Assembly: GCF_900176355.1 (NCBI RefSeq)
Contig: NZ_FWXI01000009.1
Location: forward strand, 62,001 to 126,000
Direction of reading: 5' to 3'
DNA: 64,000 bases
Source: Sporomusa malonica
GTDB lineage: Bacteria; Bacillota; Negativicutes; Sporomusales; Sporomusaceae
Within the stretch, counting starts at the first letter, position 1. The number at the start of each line of letters is the position of its first letter. Of the stretch, positions 17,377 through 26,540 are shown one piece after another. Position numbers and translations under genes: made by a program. The notes under the pieces are model-generated. The model worked only from the letters and a program-made list of their open reading frames with translations, had not been told where the DNA came from and made no database searches.

Positions 17377-18315
17377 TCAAGATGATGCTTTAGCAATCCA
17401 CTCTTCGGCACTAACAAAGATCCTGGTTCGGGCCAAGGAAAATACCCCTAATGCCAGCCAGATAAGACTAAAGGATATAAGATGCACGGTTGTAAAAGGC
17501 TCATGATATAGTAAGACACCTATTGCCAAGGCAATTGTGGGCGAAACATATTGGATAAAACCCATTAGACTGAGCGGAAGACGATTTGCACCACTGGCAA
17601 ATAGGAGCAGCGGAGTTGCCGTCATTGCGCCAGCTCCCATCAATAGCCCAGATGTAGGCAAAGCGCTCAGACTAAAAGTGCCAACGCCCTGTCCTGCCAG
17701 GTATAACAAATACGCTACAGCCACAGGAGATACAATTAAAGTCTCCAGTGTGGTAGCCGTTACGGCACCAATACCTAGTATCTTTTTACACATGCCATAG
17801 AATGCAAAACTAATTGCCAGTGACAAGGACACCCACGGAATGGTGCCAAAGCTTACCGTCATGGTAATAACGCCGATGGCAGCAAGCGCAAAAGATACAC
17901 TTTGCCACATGGAAAACCTTTCTTTGAGAACAACGATGCCCAATAAGACACTAACTAGCGGATTGATATAGTATCCGAGACTTGTTTCAACAACCCGGTT
18001 TTCGTTAACTGCCCAGATATAGATCAGCCAATTGACGCTAATAAGCAGCGAGGCAATGACAAGCCCTAACAGTTTTTTGCGGTTCCGGCAAATGTCCAGC
18101 ATTTCCTTAAAAAACTGCCGTAAACCTCTTGTTGCGAGCAAAATACAAAACATAAATAAGCACGACCAAACAACGCGGTGTGCTAAAATCTCGTAGGCCG
18201 GAACCTGGGATAATTGCTTCCAGTAAATCGGTAATACTCCCCAGAGCAAATAAGCCCCAGCAGCAAATAACACTCCTGCCAACCGTTCATTCCCTTGATC
18301 TGATCTTAGATTCAA
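17377..18315 (-). CDS. rarD: RarD protein, EamA/DMT-family transporter
   Basis: A 312-residue membrane protein with about ten hydrophobic segments and a duplicated EamA unit. The N-terminal GVLFAAGAYLLWGVLPIYWKQL and the central YYINPLVSVLLGIVVLKERF are typical of RarD. The family is a set of drug/metabolite exporters; the specific substrate is not established. The apparent start is a TTG with GGGGGAG very close upstream. It is transcribed alone, divergently from uxaC. Confidence 0.88.
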   Translation of the reverse strand: MNLRSDQGNERLAGVLFAAGAYLLWGVLPIYWKQLSQVPAYEILAHRVVWSCLFMFCILLATRGLRQFFKEMLDICRNRKKLLGLVIASLLISVNWLIYIWAVNENRVVETSLGYYINPLVSVLLGIVVLKERFSMWQSVSFALAAIGVITMTVSFGTIPWVSLSLAISFAFYGMCKKILGIGAVTATTLETLIVSPVAVAYLLYLAGQGVGTFSLSALPTSGLLMGAGAMTATPLLLFASGANRLPLSLMGFIQYVSPTIALAIGVLLYHEPFTTVHLISFSLIWLALGVFSLARTRIFVSAEEWIAKASS

Positions 18316-18571
18316 CTACTCCCCCGCCTTACTCTATAGTGTCGCTAACTGCTCTAGTATATCTGTTAAGCATATCACAACACCGATATTTTTTACAGGT
18401 ATAAATGGATCATTATTATAATAAGCTTTCACCCTAATGCAAGCATCAACTGCTGCTATTGATATTCTAAAAAAAACACAACAACTTCTATAAAAATACA
18501 ATAACACATGAAAGAAATTTCAGATTATGATTAAGATAATATTGTATGATACGCAAAATAGGAGGCCGGTT

Positions 18572-19978
18572 ATGAAACCATTTATGGATGAAAACTTTTT
18601 GTTAACCAACAAAACAGCAGAAACTCTTTATCATAATTATGCCAAAGATATGCCAATTTTTGACTACCATTGCCATCTAAACCCCCAAGAAATTGCTGAA
18701 AACAAGAGATATAGAAATATTACCGAGGTCTGGTTAGGCGGCGACCATTACAAATGGCGGGCCCTGCGCAGTAACGGTGTAGACGAGCGCTACATAACAG
18801 GTGACGCCCCTGATAAGGACAAGTTTATGAAATGGGCTGAAACTATGCCGCAGTGCCTCGGCAACCCCCTTTTCCACTGGACCCATCTTGAATTAAAAGC
18901 CTACTTTGGTATTGATAAGGTGCTCTGCCCGGCAACTGCTGAGGAAATTTGGGAAAAGTGCAATGCCCTGCTACAGCAGGATGACTTCACAGCCCGTGGT
19001 CTAATTGAGCGTTCTAATGTTAAGGTTATTTGTACAACAGATGACCCGGCAGATTCGTTAGAGCATCATACTACGCTGGCGAAGGACAACTCCTTTACCG
19101 TAAAGGTGCTGCCTACCTTTCGCCCTGATAAAAGCTTTAACATCGAAAAATCCGGGTTTGCTGAATGGCTTGCAAAATTAGGTCAAGTAACTGGCACCGA
19201 GATTACAACTGTAAAAGCTATTAAGACTGCGCTAGCGCAGCGTGTGGAATTTTTCCACCAGGTAGGCTGCCGGGTTTCTGACCATGCACTAGACCCTATT
19301 GTATTTGCAGCTGGAACTGAAGATCAGGCTGACGAAATCCTAAAAAAAGCCCTCAATGGCCAAGCTCTGTCTGACCATGAAATCGCTGTATATAAAACTA
19401 CCATCCTGGTATTCCTAGGCAAACAATATGCTCGTTTAGGCTGGACTATGCAGCTCCACATGGGAACAATCAGAAATAACAACTCCCGCCTGCTGAAACT
19501 GCTTGGCCCTGACACTGGTTTTGATGCCATCGGTGACTTCACCATAGCTGAGCCACTGGCAAAATTTCTTGACGCACTGGAAAGCACTGATGAACTGCCC
19601 AAAACCATTCTCTATTGCTTAAACCCTCGCGACAATGACGTATTAGGGACCATCATTGGCTGTTTTCAGGGCGGTGGTATTCCTGGCAAAATACAATTTG
19701 GGTCAGGATGGTGGTTTAATGACCAAAAAGACGGCATGATCAGGCAAATGGTAGCCTTAGCCAATCTGGGCCTTTTGAGCCGGTTTGTTGGCATGCTAAC
19801 TGATTCGCGCAGCTTCCTCTCCTACACCAGACACGAATATTTCCGCCGGATTCTCTGCAATCTAATTGGTGAATGGGTTGAAGCAGGTGAGTTCCCTAAC
19901 GATACCGAATTGCTAGGTTCTATTGTGCAGAATATCTCCTTTAATAACGCCAAAAACTACTTTGGCATTGAAGTTTAA
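18572..19978 (+). CDS. uxaC: Glucuronate isomerase
   Basis: A 468-residue uronate isomerase converting glucuronate to fructuronate (or galacturonate to tagaturonate). It carries the metal-binding FDYHCHLNP near the N-terminus, the central [15 protein letters not shown] and the C-terminal [22 protein letters not shown]. The ATG at 18572 follows AGGAGG by 6 nt; the frame is open 15 codons earlier but without a ribosome site. It stands alone, with no other hexuronate genes in the window, which is unusual for this pathway. It ends at a strong bidirectional terminator. Confidence 0.95.
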   Translation: MKPFMDENFLLTNKTAETLYHNYAKDMPIFDYHCHLNPQEIAENKRYRNITEVWLGGDHYKWRALRSNGVDERYITGDAPDKDKFMKWAETMPQCLGNPLFHWTHLELKAYFGIDKVLCPATAEEIWEKCNALLQQDDFTARGLIERSNVKVICTTDDPADSLEHHTTLAKDNSFTVKVLPTFRPDKSFNIEKSGFAEWLAKLGQVTGTEITTVKAIKTALAQRVEFFHQVGCRVSDHALDPIVFAAGTEDQADEILKKALNGQALSDHEIAVYKTTILVFLGKQYARLGWTMQLHMGTIRNNNSRLLKLLGPDTGFDAIGDFTIAEPLAKFLDALESTDELPKTILYCLNPRDNDVLGTIIGCFQGGGIPGKIQFGSGWWFNDQKDGMIRQMVALANLGLLSRFVGMLTDSRSFLSYTRHEYFRRILCNLIGEWVEAGEFPNDTELLGSIVQNISFNNAKNYFGIEV

Positions 19979-20004
19979 TAATTACCCCTCCTTTGAATAG
20001 TTAA

Positions 20005-20040
20005 AAAGGACTGAACTCGCCCCCTTGAGTTCAGTCCTTT
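20005..20040. terminator. Bidirectional terminator between uxaC and the oxidoreductase operon
   Basis: Fourteen-base perfect arms AAAGGACTGAACTC and GAGTTCAGTCCTTT followed by further T residues, flanked by A residues on the left. It lies between convergent stops at 19978 and 20067. Confidence 0.88.
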
Positions 20041-20066
20041 TTGCTATTCAATTAGCTAATTTAGTT

Positions 20067-20732
20067 TTACTTATTGGATGTCTTCTTGGCAAAAGCCAAT
20101 ATGGCACCTAGGGCAATTGACAGGAACGACGCCGAAAGTACACGGTACTCAGGCGGTAATAAAAAGGTTATAGTATGAGCAGGTATCCAAAACAGGGGAA
20201 TTGTTTTTACAATGACAAAGCCGACAAAGTTTTGCCAGTCAATCTTACTGACAACTGCCTGCAGGGTGACCTTGTTCAGGTTGCCTAGCTCGCCATGTGC
20301 AAGGTCGATGTAAGTATCGGTAACCCGATGAAATGCCATCATGGTCGGGGCAAAGATAATATTCATAGCGGCGCTGGTAAACAAAGCAGGCAGTACATTT
20401 GCAAATATCCCTCCGCCCATAGGCAAAAGACCTTTCTTGACAGCTACCGCTGTACCACTCGCAAAGATCTCAAACACTAAGACAAAGCTAATACCTAACA
20501 GACCCCAAATAAACGCACGGTAGGATAACCCAAACGGCTTTCGCCACTCACCGGCGATAATTCTTAGAGCTAAGAGTTCACCCAAAGTAGCCAGTATAGC
20601 TACTTTAATAAAGCCCATGATATAAGGGTACCCTTTGGTCAACCGGACAAATATCTCATGAGTTGATGGATATAGCAGAAAGAGTACAATACCTAGCAAC
20701 CCGGCTAACCAGATGAGGTCTCCTTTGCGCAC
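20067..20732 (-). CDS. Multi-pass membrane protein, possibly Mpv17/PMP22-like
   Basis: A 221-residue membrane protein with five to six hydrophobic segments. The C-terminal part (IDWQNFVGFVIVKTIPLFWI followed by PAHTITFLLPPEYRVL) resembles Mpv17/PMP22 proteins, which have a W-x-x-x-NF...P...R core; I offer this as a tentative assignment. It begins 11 nt after the gamma subunit of a 2-oxoacid:ferredoxin oxidoreductase, so it is probably in that operon. A role in substrate or product passage is possible but unproven. Confidence 0.5.
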   Translation of the reverse strand: MRKGDLIWLAGLLGIVLFLLYPSTHEIFVRLTKGYPYIMGFIKVAILATLGELLALRIIAGEWRKPFGLSYRAFIWGLLGISFVLVFEIFASGTAVAVKKGLLPMGGGIFANVLPALFTSAAMNIIFAPTMMAFHRVTDTYIDLAHGELGNLNKVTLQAVVSKIDWQNFVGFVIVKTIPLFWIPAHTITFLLPPEYRVLSASFLSIALGAILAFAKKTSNK

Positions 20733-20743
20733 ATTAGCCTCCG

Positions 20744-21274
20744 TTATCTATTCATTCCTTTATTAATTGCAGCGACATTTAGATCATACAATTCAGGTTT
20801 TTTCTTGCCAACTACTTCATCCATGGCTTTTTTAACACTATCCATGTTAACTAGCGATAATGCCGGCAATAAAGCACCTAAGCATACCATGTTAGCCAGA
20901 CTGGAGTTGCCGATTTCATTGGCTAGCTCGGTGGCCGGGACAGCAACAATGGTAATATCGTCCCGGTGGTTAGTTAAAGCTACTATCGAGCTGTTCACTA
21001 CCAGGGTTCCGCCTGGTTTAATCCGTGCCAAAAACCGGTCATACGACGGCTGATTCAGCACAATACCGGCATCGGCCTGGCTGATTACCGGTGAGTTGAT
21101 TTCTTCATCAGAAACCAGCACTGAGCAGTTGGCTGTTCCACCCCGCATTTCCGGGCCATATGACGGAATCCAACAGACCTCTCGTCCACCCAGCATACCC
21201 GAGTATGCCAACACCTTGCCGATAAACATAACTCCCTGGCCGCCAAAGCCAGCAAGTAGTACTTTATCCATCAT
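20744..21274 (-). CDS. 2-oxoacid:ferredoxin oxidoreductase, gamma subunit
   Basis: A 176-residue gamma subunit of the KorC/VorC/PorG family. It begins KVLLAGFGGQGVMFIGKVLA and contains YGPEMRGGTANCSVLVSDEEI, both family hallmarks. It joins the beta (TPP), alpha and delta (ferredoxin) subunits to oxidise a branched 2-oxoacid or 2-oxoglutarate to the acyl-CoA with reduction of ferredoxin. The start overlaps the beta subunit stop by 4 nt. Substrate type cannot be decided from the sequence. Confidence 0.92.
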   Translation of the reverse strand: MMDKVLLAGFGGQGVMFIGKVLAYSGMLGGREVCWIPSYGPEMRGGTANCSVLVSDEEINSPVISQADAGIVLNQPSYDRFLARIKPGGTLVVNSSIVALTNHRDDITIVAVPATELANEIGNSSLANMVCLGALLPALSLVNMDSVKKAMDEVVGKKKPELYDLNVAAINKGMNR

Positions 21275-22023
21275 AGCGCCTTAACCTCCTCCGGTACTTT
21301 TAGCTCGCCCATCTCATAGATAGGCAGCATGTTTTCCTGGAGCCATGTTAGGCTGTCAACAGGTGACAAGCCCCAGTTGGTCGGGCAGGTGGACAGTACG
21401 CTGACAAAGGCAAAACCTAAGCCTAACTGCTGTACCTGGAAAGCCCGTTTAATTGCCTTCTTGGCTTTAATAATGTTTTTAGGAGAATCGACCGAAACGG
21501 CGGCAACATACACTGCGCCATTCAAGGTGGCAATTGTTTTGGGAAGGTCAATTGGCGCACCGACCAAGCTTGCATCACGGCCATAAGGGCTTGTTGTCGT
21601 TACTTGACCTGTTAAAGTTGTAGGCGCCATTTGTCCGCCAGTCATACCAAATACGGCATTATTAACCATGATCGAGGTGATTTTTTCGCCTCTGGCAGCT
21701 ACATGAATAGCATGAGCAGTACCAATGGCTGCAATGTCGCCATCACCCTGATAAGTGAACACCATCTTATCAGGCAGCGCCCGTTTGATGCCTGTGCCTA
21801 CTGCCTGCGCCCGCCCGTGGGCAGCGCCGACAAAATCACAGCTGAAAAAGTCGAGTGAAAACCCAGCACAGCCTACTGGAGCTACGCCAATGGTTTTTTC
21901 AATAATATCAAGCTCTTCCATGACCTCACCGATAAGGCGGTGAATAATGCCATGGGTACAGCCTGGGCAATAATGAAACGGCAAATCAGTCAAACCTTTG
22001 GTTTTACCAAATATCTTCTCCAT
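21271..22023 (-). CDS. 2-oxoacid:ferredoxin oxidoreductase, beta (TPP) subunit
   Basis: A 250-residue TPP-binding subunit. The TPP/Mg motif runs YQGDGDIAAIGTAHAIHVAA to VNNAVFGMTGGQ. The N-terminal FHYCPGCTHGIIHRL and VAPVGCAGFS match VorA/KorB. It follows the alpha subunit by 2 nt and overlaps the gamma start by 4 nt, so the subunits are tightly coupled. The complex is a cytoplasmic enzyme of amino acid fermentation or anabolic carboxylation. Confidence 0.93.
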   Translation of the reverse strand: MEKIFGKTKGLTDLPFHYCPGCTHGIIHRLIGEVMEELDIIEKTIGVAPVGCAGFSLDFFSCDFVGAAHGRAQAVGTGIKRALPDKMVFTYQGDGDIAAIGTAHAIHVAARGEKITSIMVNNAVFGMTGGQMAPTTLTGQVTTTSPYGRDASLVGAPIDLPKTIATLNGAVYVAAVSVDSPKNIIKAKKAIKRAFQVQQLGLGFAFVSVLSTCPTNWGLSPVDSLTWLQENMLPIYEMGELKVPEEVKAL

Positions 22024-22025
22024 AG

Positions 22026-23096
22026 CTACACCTCCCGATCCACGGGGATATTAAATTCTTTAATAAGGTCAGCGAGGATCTCATCCTCATGCGGCAGCAT
22101 ACCGCCTATGCGCCGGTGCAGACTGACAGGGACACTGCACTCAAGCGCCAGTTTAACATCTTCAATCATTTGTCCGGTATTTAACTCGACAGTTAGTACG
22201 CCCTTGACCTTCTTCTTGTAGGGTATAAATGCTTTTTCAGGGAACGGCCACAGGGTAATTGGCCTGATGAGACCTACCTTAATGCCTCTTTTACGTGCAT
22301 TCAGTACAACAGTTTTAGCAATTCTAGCGCATGTGCCATAACCGGCAATCAGATATTCGGCATCTTCGGTATGGAATTCTTCCCACCGCTGCTCTTGCTC
22401 TCTGATTGATTTATATTTAGCTTCCCAATATAGGTTGTTGGTTTCACCAATTTCATTAGTCAATGAATAGCTGGCAATCTTGCGCTTGGCTCGGCCTGAG
22501 CAGCCGTCAGTTACCCAGTCTTTTGCCGGCAGTTCGGTAGCTGGCCGGTCTTTCATTTCAATAGGCTCCATCATTTGCCCTAAAAATCCATCAGCTAAGA
22601 TTAGCACAGGATTTCTGTACTTATCAGCAAGGTCAAAGGCCTCCATTGTATAGTCGTACATTTCCTGCCCTTTGGACGGAGCCAGCACAATCAAGCGATA
22701 ATCGCCATGTCCGCCGCCCTTGGTGCACTGAAAATAGTCAGATTGGCTTGGCCCAAGACCCCCAAGGCCAGGGCCTGTCCTGTTAATGTTTACTACAACG
22801 ACAGGCAGCTCAGCTGCTGCAAGATAGGATAAACCCTCCTGTTTCAGACTATAGCCTGGGCTGGAGGAAGCAGTCATAACCCGCGCGCCGGTACAGGCCG
22901 CGCCGTAGCACATGTTAATTGAGGCAATCTCGTCTTCACCTTGCAGCAGAGTTCCCCCAGCTTTTGGCAAATGCTTAGACAAGTATTCTACAACCTCGGT
23001 TGACGGTGTAATTGGGTAGCCAAAAAACAGCTTACAGCCGGCCTTTATGGCCGCTTCGGCAATGGCTTCATTCCCTTTTATCAATTTTTTATTCAC
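22026..23096 (-). CDS. vorB: 2-oxoacid:ferredoxin oxidoreductase, alpha subunit (VorB/KorA type)
   Basis: A 356-residue alpha subunit. It begins [20 protein letters not shown], continues GYPITPSTEVVEYLS and LQGEDEIASINMCYGAACTG, and has the motif TASSSPGYSLKQEG. These match the 3-methyl-2-oxobutanoate dehydrogenase subunit VorB. The start is a GTG after AAAGGAG. The operon order is ferredoxin-alpha-beta-gamma, as for vorDBAC or korDABC. With ftcD, gltS and liv genes nearby, a place in amino acid catabolism is likely. Confidence 0.92.
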   Translation of the reverse strand: MNKKLIKGNEAIAEAAIKAGCKLFFGYPITPSTEVVEYLSKHLPKAGGTLLQGEDEIASINMCYGAACTGARVMTASSSPGYSLKQEGLSYLAAAELPVVVVNINRTGPGLGGLGPSQSDYFQCTKGGGHGDYRLIVLAPSKGQEMYDYTMEAFDLADKYRNPVLILADGFLGQMMEPIEMKDRPATELPAKDWVTDGCSGRAKRKIASYSLTNEIGETNNLYWEAKYKSIREQEQRWEEFHTEDAEYLIAGYGTCARIAKTVVLNARKRGIKVGLIRPITLWPFPEKAFIPYKKKVKGVLTVELNTGQMIEDVKLALECSVPVSLHRRIGGMLPHEDEILADLIKEFNIPVDREV

Positions 23097-23113
23097 ACAA
23101 GTCTCTCCTTTCC

Positions 23114-23332
23114 TTAGGACTCTTTGTACACTTCTAGGGCAACATCAGGACATACCAACCCACAAAGGGCACAGCCCACACAGCTTTCTTCATCAGTAAC
23201 AACGATGGTATAGTAGCCCTTGGAATTGGCTTTGTCACCTACTGCCAGCACCTTCCGAGGACATACTGCTATACATAAACCACAGCTTTTGCATTTTTCA
23301 CTAAGCACTTGCACTTTAGCCAACGTATTCAC
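23114..23332 (-). CDS. 2-oxoacid:ferredoxin oxidoreductase, delta (2[4Fe-4S] ferredoxin) subunit
   Basis: A 72-residue dicluster ferredoxin subunit. The two motifs are CKSCGLCIAVCP and CVGCALCGLVCP. It is first in the operon and relays electrons from the TPP subunit to free ferredoxin. The start is a GTG with AGAGGT upstream; a TTG three codons later also has G-rich sequence before it. The leader carries a terminator-like hairpin at 23367-23391. Confidence 0.92.
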   Translation of the reverse strand: MNTLAKVQVLSEKCKSCGLCIAVCPRKVLAVGDKANSKGYYTIVVTDEESCVGCALCGLVCPDVALEVYKES

Positions 23333-23366
23333 CCCCCGACCTCTTTTGTTCTTCTCAAAAAATCAT

Positions 23367-23391
23367 ACGTTCTGCTGATGTAACAGAACGT
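23367..23391 (-). promoter_or_regulatory. Hairpin with T run in the leader of the oxidoreductase operon
   Basis: Arms ACGTTCTG and CAGAACGT read on the minus strand, then ATGATTTTTT, 35 nt before the ferredoxin subunit start. The upstream operon already has its own terminator at 23514-23541, so this is either a back-up or an attenuator. Confidence 0.45.
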
Positions 23392-23513
23392 TAATAAATC
23401 ACTATGATAAATATCTTTAGAGTAAATTCGACGCGAGGAAATATTGTCCTGCAAACTCAGGCCAAAAAACTAACCTAGGAAAGCGTCGCACTATACTTTC
23501 TTACAGGGCAAAA

Positions 23514-23541
23514 AGAGCCTCAGCCATAAGCTGAAGGCTCT
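23514..23541 (-). terminator. Terminator of the first ftcD-fchA operon
   Basis: Minus-strand stem AGAGCC..CAGC/GCTG..GGCTCT with a short bulge and a following TTTTTGCC. It lies 10 nt past the fchA stop. Confidence 0.8.
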
Positions 23542-23550
23542 ACAATGCTA

Positions 23551-24177
23551 TTACCCAATCACCCTGCTGGCAGCAGCCAACAACTGTTCATGGAGCTCTC
23601 TATCCTGCCCGACGATTGTTTCAATTTTAGCTTGAGTAGTTATTACGAAGGTCTCATCTTTAATACTGCCTAGATTGATTTTTACATTATACAGCGCGCC
23701 GTGAAGACCGGCATGAGCCATGAGGCCGGCCACTGCCGCATCACTGGCAGCATTAGCATTGCCAATTGTCAGTACCCGCCCTGCCATTGCTAAGATCTTT
23801 AAACAGCACTCGGCTACATCGAGCGGCAGATTGGCAGCATGCTGCATGGATTTTTGAATAGCTTCACTTCTAGCAGCCTTTTCTACCTCAGTTGCTTTCG
23901 GCAGTTTATAGGCGGCCATCACTTTGTTAAAAGCCTCAGTATCAGCATCTACACAGCGGGCAAGTACCTTTGTTAGCTTGTCAACTTCAGCAAGCATGAC
24001 TTCTATCTCGTTTTCAACCTCGGCATACTTGCTATTGCCAGATGTCAGGCGGCATACCATAGCCGTCAACGCCCCGCCGAGCGCCCCCGATAACGCCGAA
24101 ATGCTGCCGCCGCCTGGAGCAGGTGAATTTGAACTCAGTTCTTCGAGAAAATCAGTAATTTTCATTTGAATCAGCAT
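23551..24177 (-). CDS. fchA: Formimidoyl-THF cyclodeaminase/methenyl-THF cyclohydrolase family protein (copy 1)
   Basis: A 208-residue FTCD_C-family protein that would convert 5-formimidoyl-THF to 5,10-methenyl-THF and ammonia, following FtcD. The N-terminal SSNSPAPGGGSISALSGALG is the folate-pocket signature. The start is an ATG 19 nt after the ftcD stop; GGGGCCGG is a modest ribosome site. A second copy at 39627-40253 has the same length and start context and about three quarters of its residues identical by eye. Here it is paired with ftcD and gltS rather than the other hut genes. Confidence 0.88.
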   Translation of the reverse strand: MLIQMKITDFLEELSSNSPAPGGGSISALSGALGGALTAMVCRLTSGNSKYAEVENEIEVMLAEVDKLTKVLARCVDADTEAFNKVMAAYKLPKATEVEKAARSEAIQKSMQHAANLPLDVAECCLKILAMAGRVLTIGNANAASDAAVAGLMAHAGLHGALYNVKINLGSIKDETFVITTQAKIETIVGQDRELHEQLLAAASRVIG

Positions 24178-24196
24178 TTTTATCCGGCCCCTTTTT

Positions 24197-25090
24197 CTAT
24201 CTGAGGTTCTCTTCCAATACTTGCTTGCGCTCAAAGCCTTCCAACCTAAGATAAAACTCGGCTGTGTCAACAAGTGCCTGGAGCGGAACCATACCGACAA
24301 TTTCGCTACCGATTACACTAACCCCATAACGATCAGCCTCAGACTTGACAGTCTCAAATACCCGATGCAACGGTGTCCCAGTATAGTCTACCATATTAAT
24401 GGTTACTTGTGCCATATTCCGGTCTTCAATCATGACTCCCATGGCACGGCAATATTTATAACCACCCTTAACCTCACGAATACTGTTAGCAATCTTCTTG
24501 GCAATGTTAACATCGCTGGTGCTAAGGTTAATATTATACGCGATTAAAAATTGACGTGCCCCAACTACAGTAGCGCCGGCAGTGGGGTGCATCTGGGCAG
24601 GACCATAGTCAGGATGCCGTTCTGGACTGCTGATGGCTTTCTTCAGACCTTCATATTCGCCTTTGCGAACATCAGGCAGTTTAACTCTAGCAGGCGTTTT
24701 AGCGGCTGCCTCATATAAGTATACCGGAATATTAAGCTTTTCAGCAATTTCCTGACCTAGCTCATTGGCAAGCTGCACACATTCTTCCATGGTAATATCG
24801 CTCACCGGAATGAATGGAATTACATCAGTAGCACCTACCCGCGGATGTTCACCCTGATGTTGTTCCATATCAATAAGTTCTGCTGCTTTAGCGCAGGCGT
24901 TGAAAGCGGCAAGTTTTGCAGCCTGCGGCTCGCCAATAAAAGTGACTACAGTACGGTTATGGCTGGCGTCTGAGTTAACATTGAGCAGGCTAACACCTGC
25001 GACCTTCTTTACTTCCTCAGTAATGGCCGCAATCACCTCAGGGCGGCAGCCTTCACTGAAATTAGGTACACATTCCACAAGTTTACTCAT
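24197..25090 (-). CDS. ftcD: Glutamate formimidoyltransferase (copy 1)
   Basis: A 297-residue monofunctional formimidoyltransferase. It transfers the formimino group of N-formimino-L-glutamate to tetrahydrofolate, releasing glutamate. MSKLVECVPNFSEG, GEHPRVGATDVIPFIPV and PDYGPAQMHPTAGATVVGAR are characteristic. The ATG at 25090 has AAAGGAG 8 nt upstream. It stands between gltS and fchA on one transcript. A paralogue at 40271-41161 is about 89% identical by eye, implying a recent duplication or conversion. A role with other formimino donors such as formiminoglycine is possible. Confidence 0.93.
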   Translation of the reverse strand: MSKLVECVPNFSEGCRPEVIAAITEEVKKVAGVSLLNVNSDASHNRTVVTFIGEPQAAKLAAFNACAKAAELIDMEQHQGEHPRVGATDVIPFIPVSDITMEECVQLANELGQEIAEKLNIPVYLYEAAAKTPARVKLPDVRKGEYEGLKKAISSPERHPDYGPAQMHPTAGATVVGARQFLIAYNINLSTSDVNIAKKIANSIREVKGGYKYCRAMGVMIEDRNMAQVTINMVDYTGTPLHRVFETVKSEADRYGVSVIGSEIVGMVPLQALVDTAEFYLRLEGFERKQVLEENLR

Positions 25091-25114
25091 CAAAAATTCT
25101 CCTTTAGAGTTCTT

Positions 25115-26353
25115 TTATTTTGCGAAATAGTTGATAAACCATACAATATTAGGTATAGCAACCATATCGATGAGAACAGCGCCACAGAGCGGCACAATCA
25201 ATAATGCTTTACGGGAAACGACACCATATCTTTCGGTGACAGCGCCCATATTAGCAATCGCGTTAGGGGTAGCACCCAACCCATGGCCAATCATGCCGGC
25301 GCACATAATAGCTGCATCGTAATTGCGTCCCAAGAGCGGGAACAGGAAGTAAATACAGAAGATAAACATAAAGATTGTTTGAACAGCCAAGATGATTAGC
25401 AGCGGGCCTGCCAAATTAGAAATTTCCCAGATCTTCAGCGACATCATTGCCATGGTCAGGAATATGCCCAGGCTGACGTCAGCAATTAAATCAATAGCCT
25501 TTTCATTCATCCTAAACATGGGTTTAACATCATTAAAATTCCTTATTATTACAGCAACAAACATAGCTCCTACATATCCTGGCAACACAAATCCGGTAAT
25601 CTCTTTAATCTTGGCTGAACCCATAGCTCCCAACACCATAGCCACAAGAATAACAGCCAGCATGGACATCACGCTATCGCTTGTAATACCTGTATTTTTC
25701 TCGGCAGCTGCTGTTACCTCATCTAGTTCATCGAAATTTTCCTGACTGGTTTCGATTGGTAAATTGTAACGTTCAATAAGCCATTTTGCCAGAGGACCAC
25801 CAACTAGCCCACCACTTATTAACCCATAAGTAGCAGAAGCTACAGCAACAACGAATGCTCCCTGAACCCCCAGTTGTTCTGCCGTAGGCCCGAACGCCGA
25901 AGCTGCACCCATGCCGCCTTCAAGGGAAACGGCGCCAGCCATTACACCTAGCACTGGGTGAATACCGGTTAGCATAGCAGTTCCAGCTCCAACAACGTTC
26001 TGCATAATCGCCAAAGTCCAACATCCTACAAGATATACAACGAGCGATCTGCCGCCTTTTTTAATAAGTCCAAAACTGCCGCCTAAACCAACAGTAGTAA
26101 AAAATGCAATCATAAAGGGCATTTGCAAAGTTGTATCCATTTTGAAAGTGAGCATGTTGGCTTCTTTAAGCATCCAAGCCAAAATTGAAAAGGTAAATCC
26201 ACCGATAACTGCTGAAGGAATGCAAAACCGGGCAATAACCGGAAAAACGCGCCGAATCCAGGCTCCAAACATTAAAAGTAATACTGCAATAGCTACAGTA
26301 GCGACAATATCCAGTTTCATAACCATAACCTTATTAACTAGTTCAAAACTCAC
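25115..26353 (-). CDS. gltS: Sodium/glutamate symporter
   Basis: A 412-residue GltS-family sodium:glutamate carrier with ten to twelve membrane segments. The conserved half-repeats include FTTVGLGGSFGLIKKGG, GAVSLEGGMGAASAFG and the C-terminal GMIGHGLGATPNAIANM. The start is GTG with AGGAGGGG upstream. A sigma54 promoter lies at 26467-26484, and the next gene upstream encodes a sigma54-dependent response regulator, so regulated transcription by that system is strongly suggested. ftcD and fchA follow 24 nt later, linking glutamate uptake or export with formiminoglutamate breakdown. Confidence 0.92.
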   Translation of the reverse strand: MSFELVNKVMVMKLDIVATVAIAVLLLMFGAWIRRVFPVIARFCIPSAVIGGFTFSILAWMLKEANMLTFKMDTTLQMPFMIAFFTTVGLGGSFGLIKKGGRSLVVYLVGCWTLAIMQNVVGAGTAMLTGIHPVLGVMAGAVSLEGGMGAASAFGPTAEQLGVQGAFVVAVASATYGLISGGLVGGPLAKWLIERYNLPIETSQENFDELDEVTAAAEKNTGITSDSVMSMLAVILVAMVLGAMGSAKIKEITGFVLPGYVGAMFVAVIIRNFNDVKPMFRMNEKAIDLIADVSLGIFLTMAMMSLKIWEISNLAGPLLIILAVQTIFMFIFCIYFLFPLLGRNYDAAIMCAGMIGHGLGATPNAIANMGAVTERYGVVSRKALLIVPLCGAVLIDMVAIPNIVWFINYFAK

Positions 26354-26466
26354 ATTTTCCCCTCCTATTATTTTTGCTTGGTATAACCTTTGTTCTGATT
26401 AAAGTAAATTCTGTGAGTTTACTCCCCCTCTGCAGCCTAAAGTCCTTATCAGTTCACTTATATTTA

Positions 26467-26484
26467 TTGCAAGTACTATGCCAA
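26467..26484 (-). promoter_or_regulatory. Sigma54 (-24/-12) promoter of gltS-ftcD-fchA
   Basis: On the minus strand the sequence TTGGCATAGTACTTGCAA matches the TTGGCAY-N5-TTGCW consensus, with GG and GC separated by exactly 10 nt. It would start transcription about 105 nt before gltS. A sigma54 activator gene lies just upstream. Confidence 0.85.
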
Positions 26485-26540
26485 CTTCAAATCGCCTTAA
26501 AAAGCGCAAAAACTTAGGCTGTAGTGACATGGATAAAAAA

